Source of the DNA: Lachnospiraceae bacterium
GTDB taxonomy: Bacteria; Bacillota; Clostridia; Lachnospirales; Lachnospiraceae
Reading direction: 5' to 3'
NCBI GenBank assembly: GCA_021200475.1
Contig: JAJQGP010000046.1
Coordinates: 1 to 42,509, forward strand
DNA: 42,509 nucleotides
Shown here: positions 29,749 through 38,168 of the stretch, piece after piece
How positions within the stretch are numbered: the first letter of the stretch is position 1
How the letters are laid out: each line of letters begins with the position of its first letter
Translations under genes and position numbers: made by a program
The notes under the pieces: generated by a model
Told to the model about the DNA's origin: nothing
What the model saw: only the letters and a program-made list of their open reading frames with translations
Database searches by the model: none

Positions 29749-31137
29749 TTACCACGCAAATTTCTCCTCAAAATACGCTTTCAGGTCTTCGATCTTTATG
29801 CGTTCCTGCTCCATGCTGTCACGGTCGCGCACCGTCACGGCACCGTCTGTCTCAGAATCAAAGTCATAGGTCACACAGAACGGAGTGCCGATCTCATCCT
29901 GTCTGCGATAACGTTTGCCGATGTTGCCGCGGTCGTCAAATTCGCAGTTGTAATATTTTGAAAGCTCTGTATATACCTTCTCGGCGCCTTCGTTCAGCTT
30001 TTTGGAGAGCGGCAGCACGCCGATCTTAACCGGAGCGATGGCCGGGTGGAAATGAAGCACGGTGCGCATGTCCCCGCCTTCGAGTTCCTCCTCATCATAC
30101 GCGCTGCACAAAAATGCCAGCACGACACGATCCGCACCGAGGGACGGCTCGATCACGTATGGGATGTATTTCTCCTTCTTTTCCTCATCAAAATAAGTCA
30201 TATCCTGGCCGGATGTATTCTGATGCTGTGTCAGGTCATAGTCGGTACGGTCTGCGATACCCCAGAGCTCGCCCCAGCCGAACGGAAACAGGAACTCAAT
30301 ATCGGTCGTCCCCTTGCTGTAGAAGCAAAGCTCTTCCGGATCATGGTCGCGCAGGCGCAGCTCACTCTCATTCATGCCCAGCTTTTTCAGCCACTCAAAG
30401 CAGAAGCTTCTCCAGTACTGGAACCAGTCGAGATCCGTCCCCGGCACACAGAAAAACTCCAGCTCCATCTGCTCAAACTCACGGGTGCGGAAGGTGAAGT
30501 TTCCCGGCGTGATCTCGTTACGGAAGGACTTTCCGATCTGTGCGATGCCGAACGGCAGCTTTTTGCGGGAAGTACGCTGTACATTTTTAAAGTTCACAAA
30601 TATACCCTGCGCGGTCTCCGGACGCAGATAAACCGTATTCTTCGCATCCTCCGTCACACCCTGGAAGGTCTTGAACATCAGGTTAAACTGACGGATATCG
30701 GTGAAATTGTGTTTGCCGCAGGATGGACAGGGAATCTTATGTTCCTCAATGTAATCCCGCATCTCTTCCTGAGAAAACGCATCTATCGGCTTGTCCAGTG
30801 TCAGCCCCTGTTCCGCACAATAATCTTCAATTACCTTATCCGCACGGAAACGCTCATGGCACTCCTTGCAGTCCATCAGCGGATCCGCGAAACCGCCGAG
30901 ATGACCGCTGGCGACCCAGGTCTGCGGGTTCATCAGAATCGCGCAGTCCACGCCGACATTGTATGGATTTTCGCGCACAAACTTCTGCCACCAGGCTTGC
31001 TTGACGTTATTTTTAAGTTCCACGCCAAGGTTCCCGTAGTCCCAGGTATTCGCCAGGCCGCCGTAAATCTCTGAGCCCGGGTATACGAACCCTCTTCCTT
31101 TTGCGAGCGCTACGATTTTTTCCATTGTCTTTTCCAT
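29749..31137 (-). CDS. glyQS: glycyl-tRNA synthetase, single-chain alpha2 type
   Basis: 462 residues, class II synthetase of the homodimeric type that charges tRNA-Gly. It begins [36 protein letters not shown] as usual. Other marks are [19 protein letters not shown]-type text (here VASGHLGGF), the motif-2 region [25 protein letters not shown], and motif 3 [11 protein letters not shown] zinc-binding CKEC...CPSC pair lies in the insertion. The C-terminal anticodon-binding domain ([15 protein letters not shown]) is complete. Start: GAGGAG six nt before ATG 31137; a 68-codon in-frame extension is rejected. It closes the era-recO-lipoprotein-glyQS run. No T-box leader fits in the 79-nt gap before it. 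Confidence 0.96.
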   Translation of the reverse strand: MEKTMEKIVALAKGRGFVYPGSEIYGGLANTWDYGNLGVELKNNVKQAWWQKFVRENPYNVGVDCAILMNPQTWVASGHLGGFADPLMDCKECHERFRADKVIEDYCAEQGLTLDKPIDAFSQEEMRDYIEEHKIPCPSCGKHNFTDIRQFNLMFKTFQGVTEDAKNTVYLRPETAQGIFVNFKNVQRTSRKKLPFGIAQIGKSFRNEITPGNFTFRTREFEQMELEFFCVPGTDLDWFQYWRSFCFEWLKKLGMNESELRLRDHDPEELCFYSKGTTDIEFLFPFGWGELWGIADRTDYDLTQHQNTSGQDMTYFDEEKKEKYIPYVIEPSLGADRVVLAFLCSAYDEEELEGGDMRTVLHFHPAIAPVKIGVLPLSKKLNEGAEKVYTELSKYYNCEFDDRGNIGKRYRRQDEIGTPFCVTYDFDSETDGAVTVRDRDSMEQERIKIEDLKAYFEEKFAW

Positions 31138-31216
31138 AATGTTCTCCTCTCCACTTTGTATCCCTGACTCTGCGCAGGAATAATGAAACGATTTGTTCCG
31201 TACCTTCGCAGGAACC

Positions 31217-31918
31217 TTACTCACAGATGATATATACGCGGTTCGCCTCTTTCTGTTCCGCGTACGTTGCCTCCTCGCCCTCATATACTTTGCTTGACGG
31301 AAGCACCAGAGCCTCTGTCCCTTCCTGCTCTCCGCTCGCATTTACCGTATCGGCAGAGAGCATCTCTGCATTTGTACTGATAAAGGTCACTTCATTTTCC
31401 TCAAAATGCACTTCCATCGGCGCCTGAACAATTACGACTGTCGCAGACATGTCCTCAAACACTTTCGTGTAGCTCACCGCACTGCCGGACACCTCTCCCT
31501 CCGTCACCCGGTAAAAGGATCCGTCAAACAGGTAACCTTCCAGCTGCGCATTGATGATCGAACCGCAGTAAAACTCTACATTATTAAACTCCGCATAGTC
31601 TTCCGCCGATGAAAACCAGAGTTTTAACGTCACCGCACTGCCGTCATTGTCAAATTTCTCCACCTTAATGGAATCCGCGCCATGCTCAGAATTGTATTCC
31701 GCCACCTCCGAGCTGATCATCGACTCCAGCTCCGTCACATCATAGTACGACTGATCCAGTGTCTCCTGCACAATTTCAGTTATACTCCCGTCCTCCGCTA
31801 TCGAAATCGCATCGGAGGACTCCGACGTCCATTCCGTCTGGTCGACCACATCACAGCCGCCAAGCAGCATCACAACTGCCATAAGCACCGCCACTGCAGC
31901 TCTTTTCTTCGCCCTCAC
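31217..31918 (-). CDS. conserved lipoprotein of unknown function
   Basis: 233 residues with an N-terminal signal [22 protein letters not shown] and lipidated Cys22. The mature part is acidic, with beta-rich segments such as [26 protein letters not shown]. No catalytic motif is recognised. Similar small lipoproteins sit near glyS in Lachnospiraceae (general knowledge of the neighbourhood, not checked). It lies 79 nt before glyQS and after a repeat-filled gap following recO. A role at the outer membrane face is inferred from the lipobox only. Confidence 0.75.
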   Translation of the reverse strand: MRAKKRAAVAVLMAVVMLLGGCDVVDQTEWTSESSDAISIAEDGSITEIVQETLDQSYYDVTELESMISSEVAEYNSEHGADSIKVEKFDNDGSAVTLKLWFSSAEDYAEFNNVEFYCGSIINAQLEGYLFDGSFYRVTEGEVSGSAVSYTKVFEDMSATVVIVQAPMEVHFEENEVTFISTNAEMLSADTVNASGEQEGTEALVLPSSKVYEGEEATYAEQKEANRVYIICE

Positions 31919-32030
31919 TGAATTCTTTCCTCCTGGTTCCTGTCAATATCAATAAAGCATTATACCGTTAAATGACCACTGTTTCAACTCTTTTTTCCGC
32001 CAATTCAGAAAACAGGTAGTTGTGGCCTGC

Positions 32031-32138
32031 CGGTTACTGGTCACAACCCGGCCACGCATCTGCTGCGTGGTCGGGTTGAAAACGTAGTGACAGCAAGCAT
32101 CCGGCTCCATCGCGTAGCGATTTAATTGGCCGGATGCC
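32031..32138. repeat. intergenic palindromic repeat, family B, copy 2
   Basis: Inverted relative to 22138-22250. It has the stem AACCCGGCCACGCA / TGCGTGGTCGGGTT with a 5-nt loop, and GCATCCGGC (32097-32105) with GCCGGATGC (32129-32137). It abuts the family D element. Together they fill most of the 317-nt gap 31919-32235, which holds no gene. Confidence 0.7.
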
Positions 32139-32199
32139 GTTATAGGTCACACCTGTAGTGGCAAAGATAACGTAAATTGGTCAGGGTGTGACCTGTAAC
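32139..32199. repeat. 61-bp palindromic element, family D, copy 2
   Basis: Terminal inverted repeats GTTATAGGTCACACC (32139-32153) and GGTGTGACCTGTAAC (32185-32199). The reverse complement lines up with 19366-19427 along the whole length. Confidence 0.8.
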
Positions 32200-32235
32200 G
32201 CCTGCCGTGCAAAACAGCAGGATTGCAGCACGAAT

Positions 32236-32898
32236 TCATTCGGCAATCTGCCGCAGAATCTCCAGTGACTTGAATTTACGGTCAATCGAAATACTGTTAT
32301 AGTGATCCTGCACCCGACGGAATTCCGCAAAGACCTCTGGCTGCAGTGTGAATCGATACAGCTTCTGCACCGGAGCGTGTATCACATAAGAAATCGCATA
32401 GCGCGTGGACTCCTGCAGAGACGAATCCGATGCCGTTTCATAGGGATATTCCCCGTTTTGCACCATTGCTTTCATCTCAAAAATACAGCGAATCAGCTCA
32501 TTGTCCGGCTGCGGCTTCGGCAGAGCGCGCAGGGTCGCATACAGCAGATTCAGCATCTGCGAGGCATCCAGGTTTTCTCTCGTATAATAGTCCGCAAGCT
32601 CCATAAAATAGCAGGCGTAGCAGGAGGCCACAATGTCTTCGCGCACCTCGCGGAAAAAATCAGAAATCTCTGCCTGCACCAGCGTATAGGCATTTCTTCC
32701 CTCATACACCGTAAAGGTGCCAAGTGCGAATGGGGTCGCCGCCGCCAGCAGCGGACTGTTGGGTTTGCGTGCGCCCCGCGCAAAGGAAGTGATTTTCCCC
32801 CGTTCTTTGGTCAGAAGGATGGTCCGCTTATCGTACTCCCCCGCAGGTACGGCCGAAAGCACCATGCCTGTTACTTTCAAAGGGTCGCTCATTGTCAC
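32236..32898 (-). CDS. recO: DNA repair protein RecO, zinc-ribbon-less form
   Basis: 220 residues. RecO binds single-stranded DNA and RecR and loads RecA in the RecFOR pathway. The N-terminal OB fold (VTGMVLSAVPAGEYDKRTILLTKERGKITSFARGARKPNS) and helical core (LNLLYATLRAL, IRCIFEMKAMVQNGEYP) are clear. The Cys4 zinc ribbon that normally follows NGxxP in Firmicutes is absent: the sequence jumps to YETASDSSLQESTRYAISYV, making the protein about 25 residues short. The start is GTG 32898 four nt after AAGGA; ATG 32892 is an alternative. It lies 16 nt after era, a conserved gene order. Confidence 0.93.
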   Translation of the reverse strand: MTMSDPLKVTGMVLSAVPAGEYDKRTILLTKERGKITSFARGARKPNSPLLAAATPFALGTFTVYEGRNAYTLVQAEISDFFREVREDIVASCYACYFMELADYYTRENLDASQMLNLLYATLRALPKPQPDNELIRCIFEMKAMVQNGEYPYETASDSSLQESTRYAISYVIHAPVQKLYRFTLQPEVFAEFRRVQDHYNSISIDRKFKSLEILRQIAE

Positions 32899-32914
32899 GC
32901 CATCCTTTCCTGAA

Positions 32915-34042
32915 TTATCCCAATTCTGTCTTATCGTAGCCGAAATTTTTGATCATATAATCACTGTCGCGCCAGTCCTTCTTTACTTTCACCCAGAGCT
33001 GAAGATTGACTGGTTCTTCCAGCATCTGCTCAATTTCATAGCGTGCCTGCGAGCCAATTTTTCGCAGCATCGCGCCCTGTTTGCCGATTACCATACCCTT
33101 ATGGGATTCTTTTTCACAGATAATCGTCGCTTCAATATCCATGATCCAGTCCGAGTTTTCACGCACATCCACCTCTGCCTGTGCGCGGCGGCCAAGAGTG
33201 CCGTCCTGACCTGTCGTGTCCGCGCCGGCATGCCCTTCTGGCACTTTGCCATCTGCATTTGTCTGGTTTGCCGCCTGTGGCTTCCCGCTTTTTCCATCAT
33301 GCATATGTTCGTGGCGGTGCTTCTTCCGCACGGCATCCGCCCGTTTTTCCCGGTGCTTCTGGCTGCCTGCAGGCCGCTCCTTCATGACTTCGATCGAGAC
33401 CGCGATCCCATGCGGAATCTCTTCTTCCATGCAGCGCAGCGTTTTCTCCCGGATCAGCTCCGCTACAATCTGCTTCTGCGGCTGGTCGGTCACGGTATCG
33501 TCGTCATAATACTTCGGTCCATACGGCAGACAGCGGAAAATCGCGCGGATCACCTCATCCATATGCAACCCGCGCAGCGCGCAGACCGGTATCACGGCAT
33601 CAAAATCCAACAGCCTGCGGTAAACGTCCAGATAGCGTGGAATCTCCTTTTTTTCCACCGTATCCATTTTATTCAAAATCAGAATGACTGGAATCTTCAG
33701 ACTGCGAAGCATCTGCGCAATGTGCTGATCGCCTCCGCCGATGGTGTCGGCCGGCTCCACCAGCCACAAAACAACATCCACTTCCCGCAGCGTCGACTCC
33801 GCCGCCGTCACCATATATTCGCCCAGCTTATTTTTCGCTTTGTGGATTCCAGGCGTATCCAGAAAAATGATCTGTCCCTGTTCGGAGGTATAAACGGTCT
33901 GGATCCGATTTCGCGTCGTCTGCGGCTTATTTGACGTAATTGCAATCTTCTGGCCGATCAAATGGTTCATCAGTGTCGATTTTCCAACGTTCGGCCGTCC
34001 GATCAGGGTCACAAAGCCCGATTTAAAATTTGCGTTTTCCAT
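32915..34042 (-). CDS. era: GTPase Era with a 75-residue histidine-rich insertion
   Basis: 375 residues against the usual 300. Era is an essential GTPase that binds the 3' end of 16S rRNA during 30S maturation. The GTPase domain is standard: G1 GRPNVGKST (15-23), G3 DTPG (62-65), G4 NKMD (124-127). The KH domain has its GxxG at 320-323 (VIGKQGA), and the end WVKVKKDWRDSDYMIKNFGYD is invariant. Between EVMKERPAG and DIEATIICE, in the connection to the KH domain, residues 226-300 are an insertion with KKHRHEHMHDG and Gly/Asn/Gln-rich text. The frame is open throughout, so it is translated. It sits eight nt behind the M16 protease gene. Confidence 0.95.
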   Translation of the reverse strand: MENANFKSGFVTLIGRPNVGKSTLMNHLIGQKIAITSNKPQTTRNRIQTVYTSEQGQIIFLDTPGIHKAKNKLGEYMVTAAESTLREVDVVLWLVEPADTIGGGDQHIAQMLRSLKIPVILILNKMDTVEKKEIPRYLDVYRRLLDFDAVIPVCALRGLHMDEVIRAIFRCLPYGPKYYDDDTVTDQPQKQIVAELIREKTLRCMEEEIPHGIAVSIEVMKERPAGSQKHREKRADAVRKKHRHEHMHDGKSGKPQAANQTNADGKVPEGHAGADTTGQDGTLGRRAQAEVDVRENSDWIMDIEATIICEKESHKGMVIGKQGAMLRKIGSQARYEIEQMLEEPVNLQLWVKVKKDWRDSDYMIKNFGYDKTELG

Positions 34043-34050
34043 GCTGCTCC

Positions 34051-37000
34051 TTACTCAGTATCTGCTCCGGCGAGCGACCTGACAGAACCAAACAGCTCCG
34101 CCGCCCCCTTTATTTTCTCCTCATTTCCGACTACGCAGATGGCCTCCGCGTCAAGAATACTCTGTACAAGCGGTGCCAGTGCGCGGATCTGCTCCGGCGT
34201 AGCAGACAGGACCTCATCCCTCTCCCGCTGTACTTCCTCTTCTGTAATCCCCGTGAAATACGCGTTCAGAGAGCGAGACCCCTTCATCGCCGGAGTCAGC
34301 GGGGTATCCATATCGCTGATCGCTCCGATCACATACTTCGTCATCTCGCGCTCATCCGCATCAAACGCACGCAGATAAGCCGGAACACCTTCAAACACTT
34401 TATTTGTCCCGCCCAGATGCGGATCCCGGTAGGAGACAAAGAAGGAATCGCCTCTTCGGTGGAACGAGCACATACATCCGTATGCCCCTCCCTTTACGCG
34501 GATATTTACCCATAGATATTCATAACTCATCAGCACCTTCAGAATCTGCAGCGTCCCTGTATACGTAAATCCCGCCGCTTTAAAGTTCCCGGCGCGCGCT
34601 ACATACTGTACCTGTCCCGGAGTCGTAAATCCTTCATTCTTCTTCTCCAGATCAAACCTCCTGCCGGATCGTCCAATGCCGTTCTCATTTATTTCCCGGC
34701 CAGCGGACACTGTTTTCGCCTCGCCTGCATCGGCTTTCTCCTCTGAGACAGTCGTCGTTTCCGGCAAATTCTGCACAAACGCAGACAGCGGCACACGCAG
34801 TGCTTCCAGTCCCTCCTGATCGGAAGTCACGCTGACAAACAGATTTTCTCTTGTAAACAATTTTTCACTGAGTGTGCGCAGCTTCTCTTTGAGCGCTTCT
34901 TTCTTCTCCTCGAAATGCTTCTCGAGGTCCGCCACCAGATCATAAAACGCAATTCCGCTCACTGCATCGTTAAATGCACATATTTCGGACAGATAGGAAA
35001 GTGCCCGTCCAGCCGCAGCCTGATGCCCGGCGGAAGCCAGCTGCATCGACTGGCGCGACTCCAGCTTTGCGATAATCTCGTAGAGACGCTTGTCATCGTC
35101 AAACCTCGAAGTAAGAATTTCCTTCGACATCTCCAGCGCATATGGAAGCTTCTCATAGAGCACCCTGGCGCGAATCCCCATAAACGCTTTTACCGCGGTA
35201 TCCCTTTGCCTGGTCTCAGAGTCTGGCTGCCCGGCGGAAACCCTCGCCTGCGAAGGCGCGGCCGGAACGGAAAATACACTGATCCCTGCGGAAATACCGC
35301 CCGTATTCATATTGATATCATTATTCAGGTCGCCGTAAGTGAAATGCTCTGTGTCTACCATGCCAAGCACTGCCTTGAGTATGCCAAGGTAGCCCAGATC
35401 ATCCACAGAGACTGCATCCGCGTCAAAAAGCAGATCCAGGTAAGAAATCCCGTTGGTAAACACATCGTGATGCAGAATCTTTACCCCGTCCCACACCAGC
35501 TCTGTATTTTCAAAAGGTGCGGCCTTCTTTCCAATATCCGCACGAGTCAGCATCGGAAGCTTTTTCAGTTCCTCCGGCGTAGACGGAGTTTCCTGAAATT
35601 CACGCAGTCTCCCGGTGGCTGCGATCATTTCCTCAATCTGTGTATCGTTTAAAGTTGCCTTATACGCATTTAGCTTTTCGCGCAGAGCCGCGTCATTCCT
35701 TGCCGTCAGTCCGCGCTCCGGAGCAAGCGTCACCAGAGACGCATGTGTGTTATCCAGCAGATATTTCTGAATCAGATCCTCAAAATAGGAGGATTCCGCA
35801 TGTTCACGAAGCGCAGCATAGACATCCAGCTGCTTCAGATAGGAAAATGCCGCATCGTCGTCATACAGCCAGCTGTCAAACGTATCCAGCCCATAAATCA
35901 ATCCCTTCGGCGCAGAACCATAATCCGCCTCGCGGAATTTAAATTCCATAGAATTGATGCCCGCGTACAGCGCTTTTTTATCAATTCCTTCTTTTACAAT
36001 CTCTTCCAGCGTCTCCCGGATCACCGCAAGGAAGCGCTCGGTATCCTCTTCATTTGCATTTTTTGCGACAATGCTCATATACGGCTGGTAGAGTCCGCTC
36101 CCGTAATCGCCCATGATGTCATTGCCTATTCCCGCATCCAGCAGCGCCTGCTTCAGCTTCGCGCCCGGCGCGGACAAAAGAGCATACTCCAATACTGCAA
36201 AAGCGTTCGAAAGCTCCACCTCCGGACCGGTTCCAATTACCACATTCCATGTGAGGTACGTATTATTTTCCAGGTCATCCTCTTCTGAAATCGGATAGCT
36301 TCTGCGCACTCTGTGCAGTTCCCCAAAAGGCTCCTGCAGCGCAATTGCCGGCATTTCGCTCTTCGCATCCTGCCCCTGGGATGGCAATTCAAAGGCACAC
36401 AGATACTCCCGGTCCAGCCAGAGCAGCCGCTCCTCAATATCCATATTTCCATAAAAATAGATATAGCTGTTCGACGGATGATAATACTTTTTATGAAAAG
36501 CCAGAAAATCCTCATACGTCAGATCCGGAATATTCTGCGGATTGCCGCCCGAATCCACACCATAGACCGTATCCGGAAACAGGCTGTTCATAATCTCACG
36601 CTCCAGCACATCCTCCGGAGAAGAATACGCTCCCTTCATCTCGTTGTAAACAACTCCGTTGATCTCTATCTCATCCGCTGCATCCTCCAGCTGATAGCTC
36701 CAGCCTTCCTGACGGAAAATCTGCTCGTTTCGGTAAATATTAGGATAGAAAACTGCGTCCAGATAGACATCCATCAGATTGCAAAAATCCTTATCGTTGC
36801 AGCTTGCAATCGGGTACACGGTCTTATCCGGGTAGGTCATCGCGTTCAGAAAGGTATTCAGTGATCCCTTCACCAGCTCTACAAACGGATCCTTCATCGG
36901 GAATTTCCGGCTTCCGCAAAGTACACTGTGCTCCATAATATGCGGCACACCGGTATTATTCGTCGGCAATGTCTTAAAGGCAATGTCAAATACCTTATTC

Positions 37001-37131
37001 TCATCCTCGTTCTGAAGCACCAGAACACGCGCCCCGCTCTTTTTATGGCGAAGCAGATAACCATCCGAGTGAACATCCCCAATCCACTCATGCTGCAGCA
37101 GCTCATACTGCGGAAGTATCTCCATATTCAT
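34051..37131 (-). CDS. M16C metalloprotease (presequence-protease/insulinase-like)
   Basis: 1026 residues, a full two-half M16C peptidase that forms a closed chamber degrading short unfolded peptides. The inverted zinc motif HxxEH is HIMEH at 64-68, and the third ligand is Glu164 in NEMKG, 100 residues on, as in PreP. No signal peptide, so cytosolic. Family blocks include KGSLNTFLNAMTYPDKTVYP and GGAYGCMCSFHRRGD. Two polar insertions interrupt conserved text: SQARVSAGQPDSETRQRDTA near residue 630 and a stretch of about 30 before FDLEKKNEGFTTPGQVQ. The start ATG overlaps the stop of the DUF1461 gene by four nt (ATGA) and AAGGA precedes it. Part of the DUF1461-M16-era-recO operon. Confidence 0.93.
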   Translation of the reverse strand: MNMEILPQYELLQHEWIGDVHSDGYLLRHKKSGARVLVLQNEDENKVFDIAFKTLPTNNTGVPHIMEHSVLCGSRKFPMKDPFVELVKGSLNTFLNAMTYPDKTVYPIASCNDKDFCNLMDVYLDAVFYPNIYRNEQIFRQEGWSYQLEDAADEIEINGVVYNEMKGAYSSPEDVLEREIMNSLFPDTVYGVDSGGNPQNIPDLTYEDFLAFHKKYYHPSNSYIYFYGNMDIEERLLWLDREYLCAFELPSQGQDAKSEMPAIALQEPFGELHRVRRSYPISEEDDLENNTYLTWNVVIGTGPEVELSNAFAVLEYALLSAPGAKLKQALLDAGIGNDIMGDYGSGLYQPYMSIVAKNANEEDTERFLAVIRETLEEIVKEGIDKKALYAGINSMEFKFREADYGSAPKGLIYGLDTFDSWLYDDDAAFSYLKQLDVYAALREHAESSYFEDLIQKYLLDNTHASLVTLAPERGLTARNDAALREKLNAYKATLNDTQIEEMIAATGRLREFQETPSTPEELKKLPMLTRADIGKKAAPFENTELVWDGVKILHHDVFTNGISYLDLLFDADAVSVDDLGYLGILKAVLGMVDTEHFTYGDLNNDINMNTGGISAGISVFSVPAAPSQARVSAGQPDSETRQRDTAVKAFMGIRARVLYEKLPYALEMSKEILTSRFDDDKRLYEIIAKLESRQSMQLASAGHQAAAGRALSYLSEICAFNDAVSGIAFYDLVADLEKHFEEKKEALKEKLRTLSEKLFTRENLFVSVTSDQEGLEALRVPLSAFVQNLPETTTVSEEKADAGEAKTVSAGREINENGIGRSGRRFDLEKKNEGFTTPGQVQYVARAGNFKAAGFTYTGTLQILKVLMSYEYLWVNIRVKGGAYGCMCSFHRRGDSFFVSYRDPHLGGTNKVFEGVPAYLRAFDADEREMTKYVIGAISDMDTPLTPAMKGSRSLNAYFTGITEEEVQRERDEVLSATPEQIRALAPLVQSILDAEAICVVGNEEKIKGAAELFGSVRSLAGADTE

Positions 37132-37880
37132 ATCATTTTTCCTTCTTTCTTTTCTCTATGATTTTTCGCAATCCCTGCCCGGCGCAATCGCCCATATAAA
37201 ATCCCTGTCAGTATTCCACCCAGGAATAAAATTAACAAAATTGCCGCGGCACAGTGCGCAAAAAACGCATCTGGTAAAATCAGAATCACCGGGTCTGTGA
37301 CCGGGTCAAACAGCCAGTAATCATTCTGAAAAAAAATCTCATGGAAGCGGGTAAAAAAAGAATCCCAGTTCACAGCCGCCAGAATTCCCAGAACAACCGG
37401 AATCGCGAATGCGAAAACAGACAACAGCTTCAGCGCTTCCATATTCGCTGCAAGCCTGGATCGCTGCTTTTTTTCTTTTTTTCCGGATGGTTTTCTTTTC
37501 GAAAATCTCTTACGCCAGACGACTGTCGCCACGCAAAACACCGCCAGTATCACACCCGTCACGAAAAATGTCACCTGCAGCGCCACAAAAATCTGCTTTA
37601 CTTCTCTGAAATGTGTCGCTGCATTTTCCGACATCGGAAAATCCGGAAACTCCAGCTCATCTACGTCTTTGATCAACAGGTTATAATCAATCAGCGCGTC
37701 ATAATTCGCCCGGATCACTTCCTCCGAATAACCAGTCTCGCTCTCCAGATTCAGGTATCCAATATCAAAATAATAAATCTCACGCAGATTCAATACCAGA
37801 GTCACGGAAAAGCTGATCAAAAACAGGAAACCCGCCAGCGCCAGCAAAAGATTGCCCAACGTCAGAGTTTTTTCTTTCAT
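37128..37880 (-). CDS. DUF1461 / TIGR01906 family integral membrane protein
   Basis: 250 residues with four membrane helices (about 8-33, 98-122, 152-175, 208-230). An extracellular loop of about 65 residues contains FDIGYLNLESETGYSEEVIRANYDALIDYNLL, the region that identifies the family. Between helices 2 and 3 is a basic cytosolic loop (RKRFSKRKPSGKKEKKQRSR). Function is unknown; some relatives are linked to lipoprotein N-terminal modification (Lit-type proteins), which is only suggestive here. AAGGAAG lies six nt before ATG. It is the first gene of the operon driven by the promoter at 37973-38001. Confidence 0.88.
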   Translation of the reverse strand: MKEKTLTLGNLLLALAGFLFLISFSVTLVLNLREIYYFDIGYLNLESETGYSEEVIRANYDALIDYNLLIKDVDELEFPDFPMSENAATHFREVKQIFVALQVTFFVTGVILAVFCVATVVWRKRFSKRKPSGKKEKKQRSRLAANMEALKLLSVFAFAIPVVLGILAAVNWDSFFTRFHEIFFQNDYWLFDPVTDPVILILPDAFFAHCAAAILLILFLGGILTGILYGRLRRAGIAKNHREKKEGKMI

Positions 37881-37972
37881 GCTGCACTTCCTTTCTGTCC
37901 GTCCTCAAACCTTTCTGTTCCTGAAACCTTCCGTATCGGTTTTCGCTCCGCTGCCAATGCCATCTCCCGGTT

Positions 37973-38001
37973 ATAGTATCACAAAATAATTCTCTTGTAA
38001 A
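37973..38001 (-). promoter_or_regulatory. sigma-A promoter of the DUF1461-M16-era-recO operon
   Basis: On the minus strand TTTACA (38001-37996), 17 nt, TACTAT (37978-37973), with a TG before the -10. Confidence 0.6.
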
Positions 38002-38005
38002 ACAG

Positions 38006-38043
38006 AAATCGGACAGAATGCATACACACATTCTGTCCGATTT
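38006..38043 (-). terminator. intrinsic terminator of the surface-protein gene
   Basis: A perfect 14-bp stem AAATCGGACAGAAT / ATTCTGTCCGATTT with a 10-nt loop, then TTTCTGTTTT on the minus strand. It separates the surface-protein gene (ending 38169) from the next operon's promoter. Confidence 0.85.
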
Positions 38044-38168
38044 TCTAAACATCTACCCGGTCATTCGTTTTCTGTCTTTCCAGGAGTCTCAGCCGTCCCT
38101 GCGAACCGCGTCCCGGCGGATTCCATTACTGCCGTCTCTGCAACAGGAATCTGATCCGCACGAGCTCC

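Noticed and set aside
31138-31216. A T-box leader for glyQS
   Set aside because: Only 79 nt separate it from the lipoprotein gene, too short for a T-box with specifier and terminator, and no T-box consensus is present.
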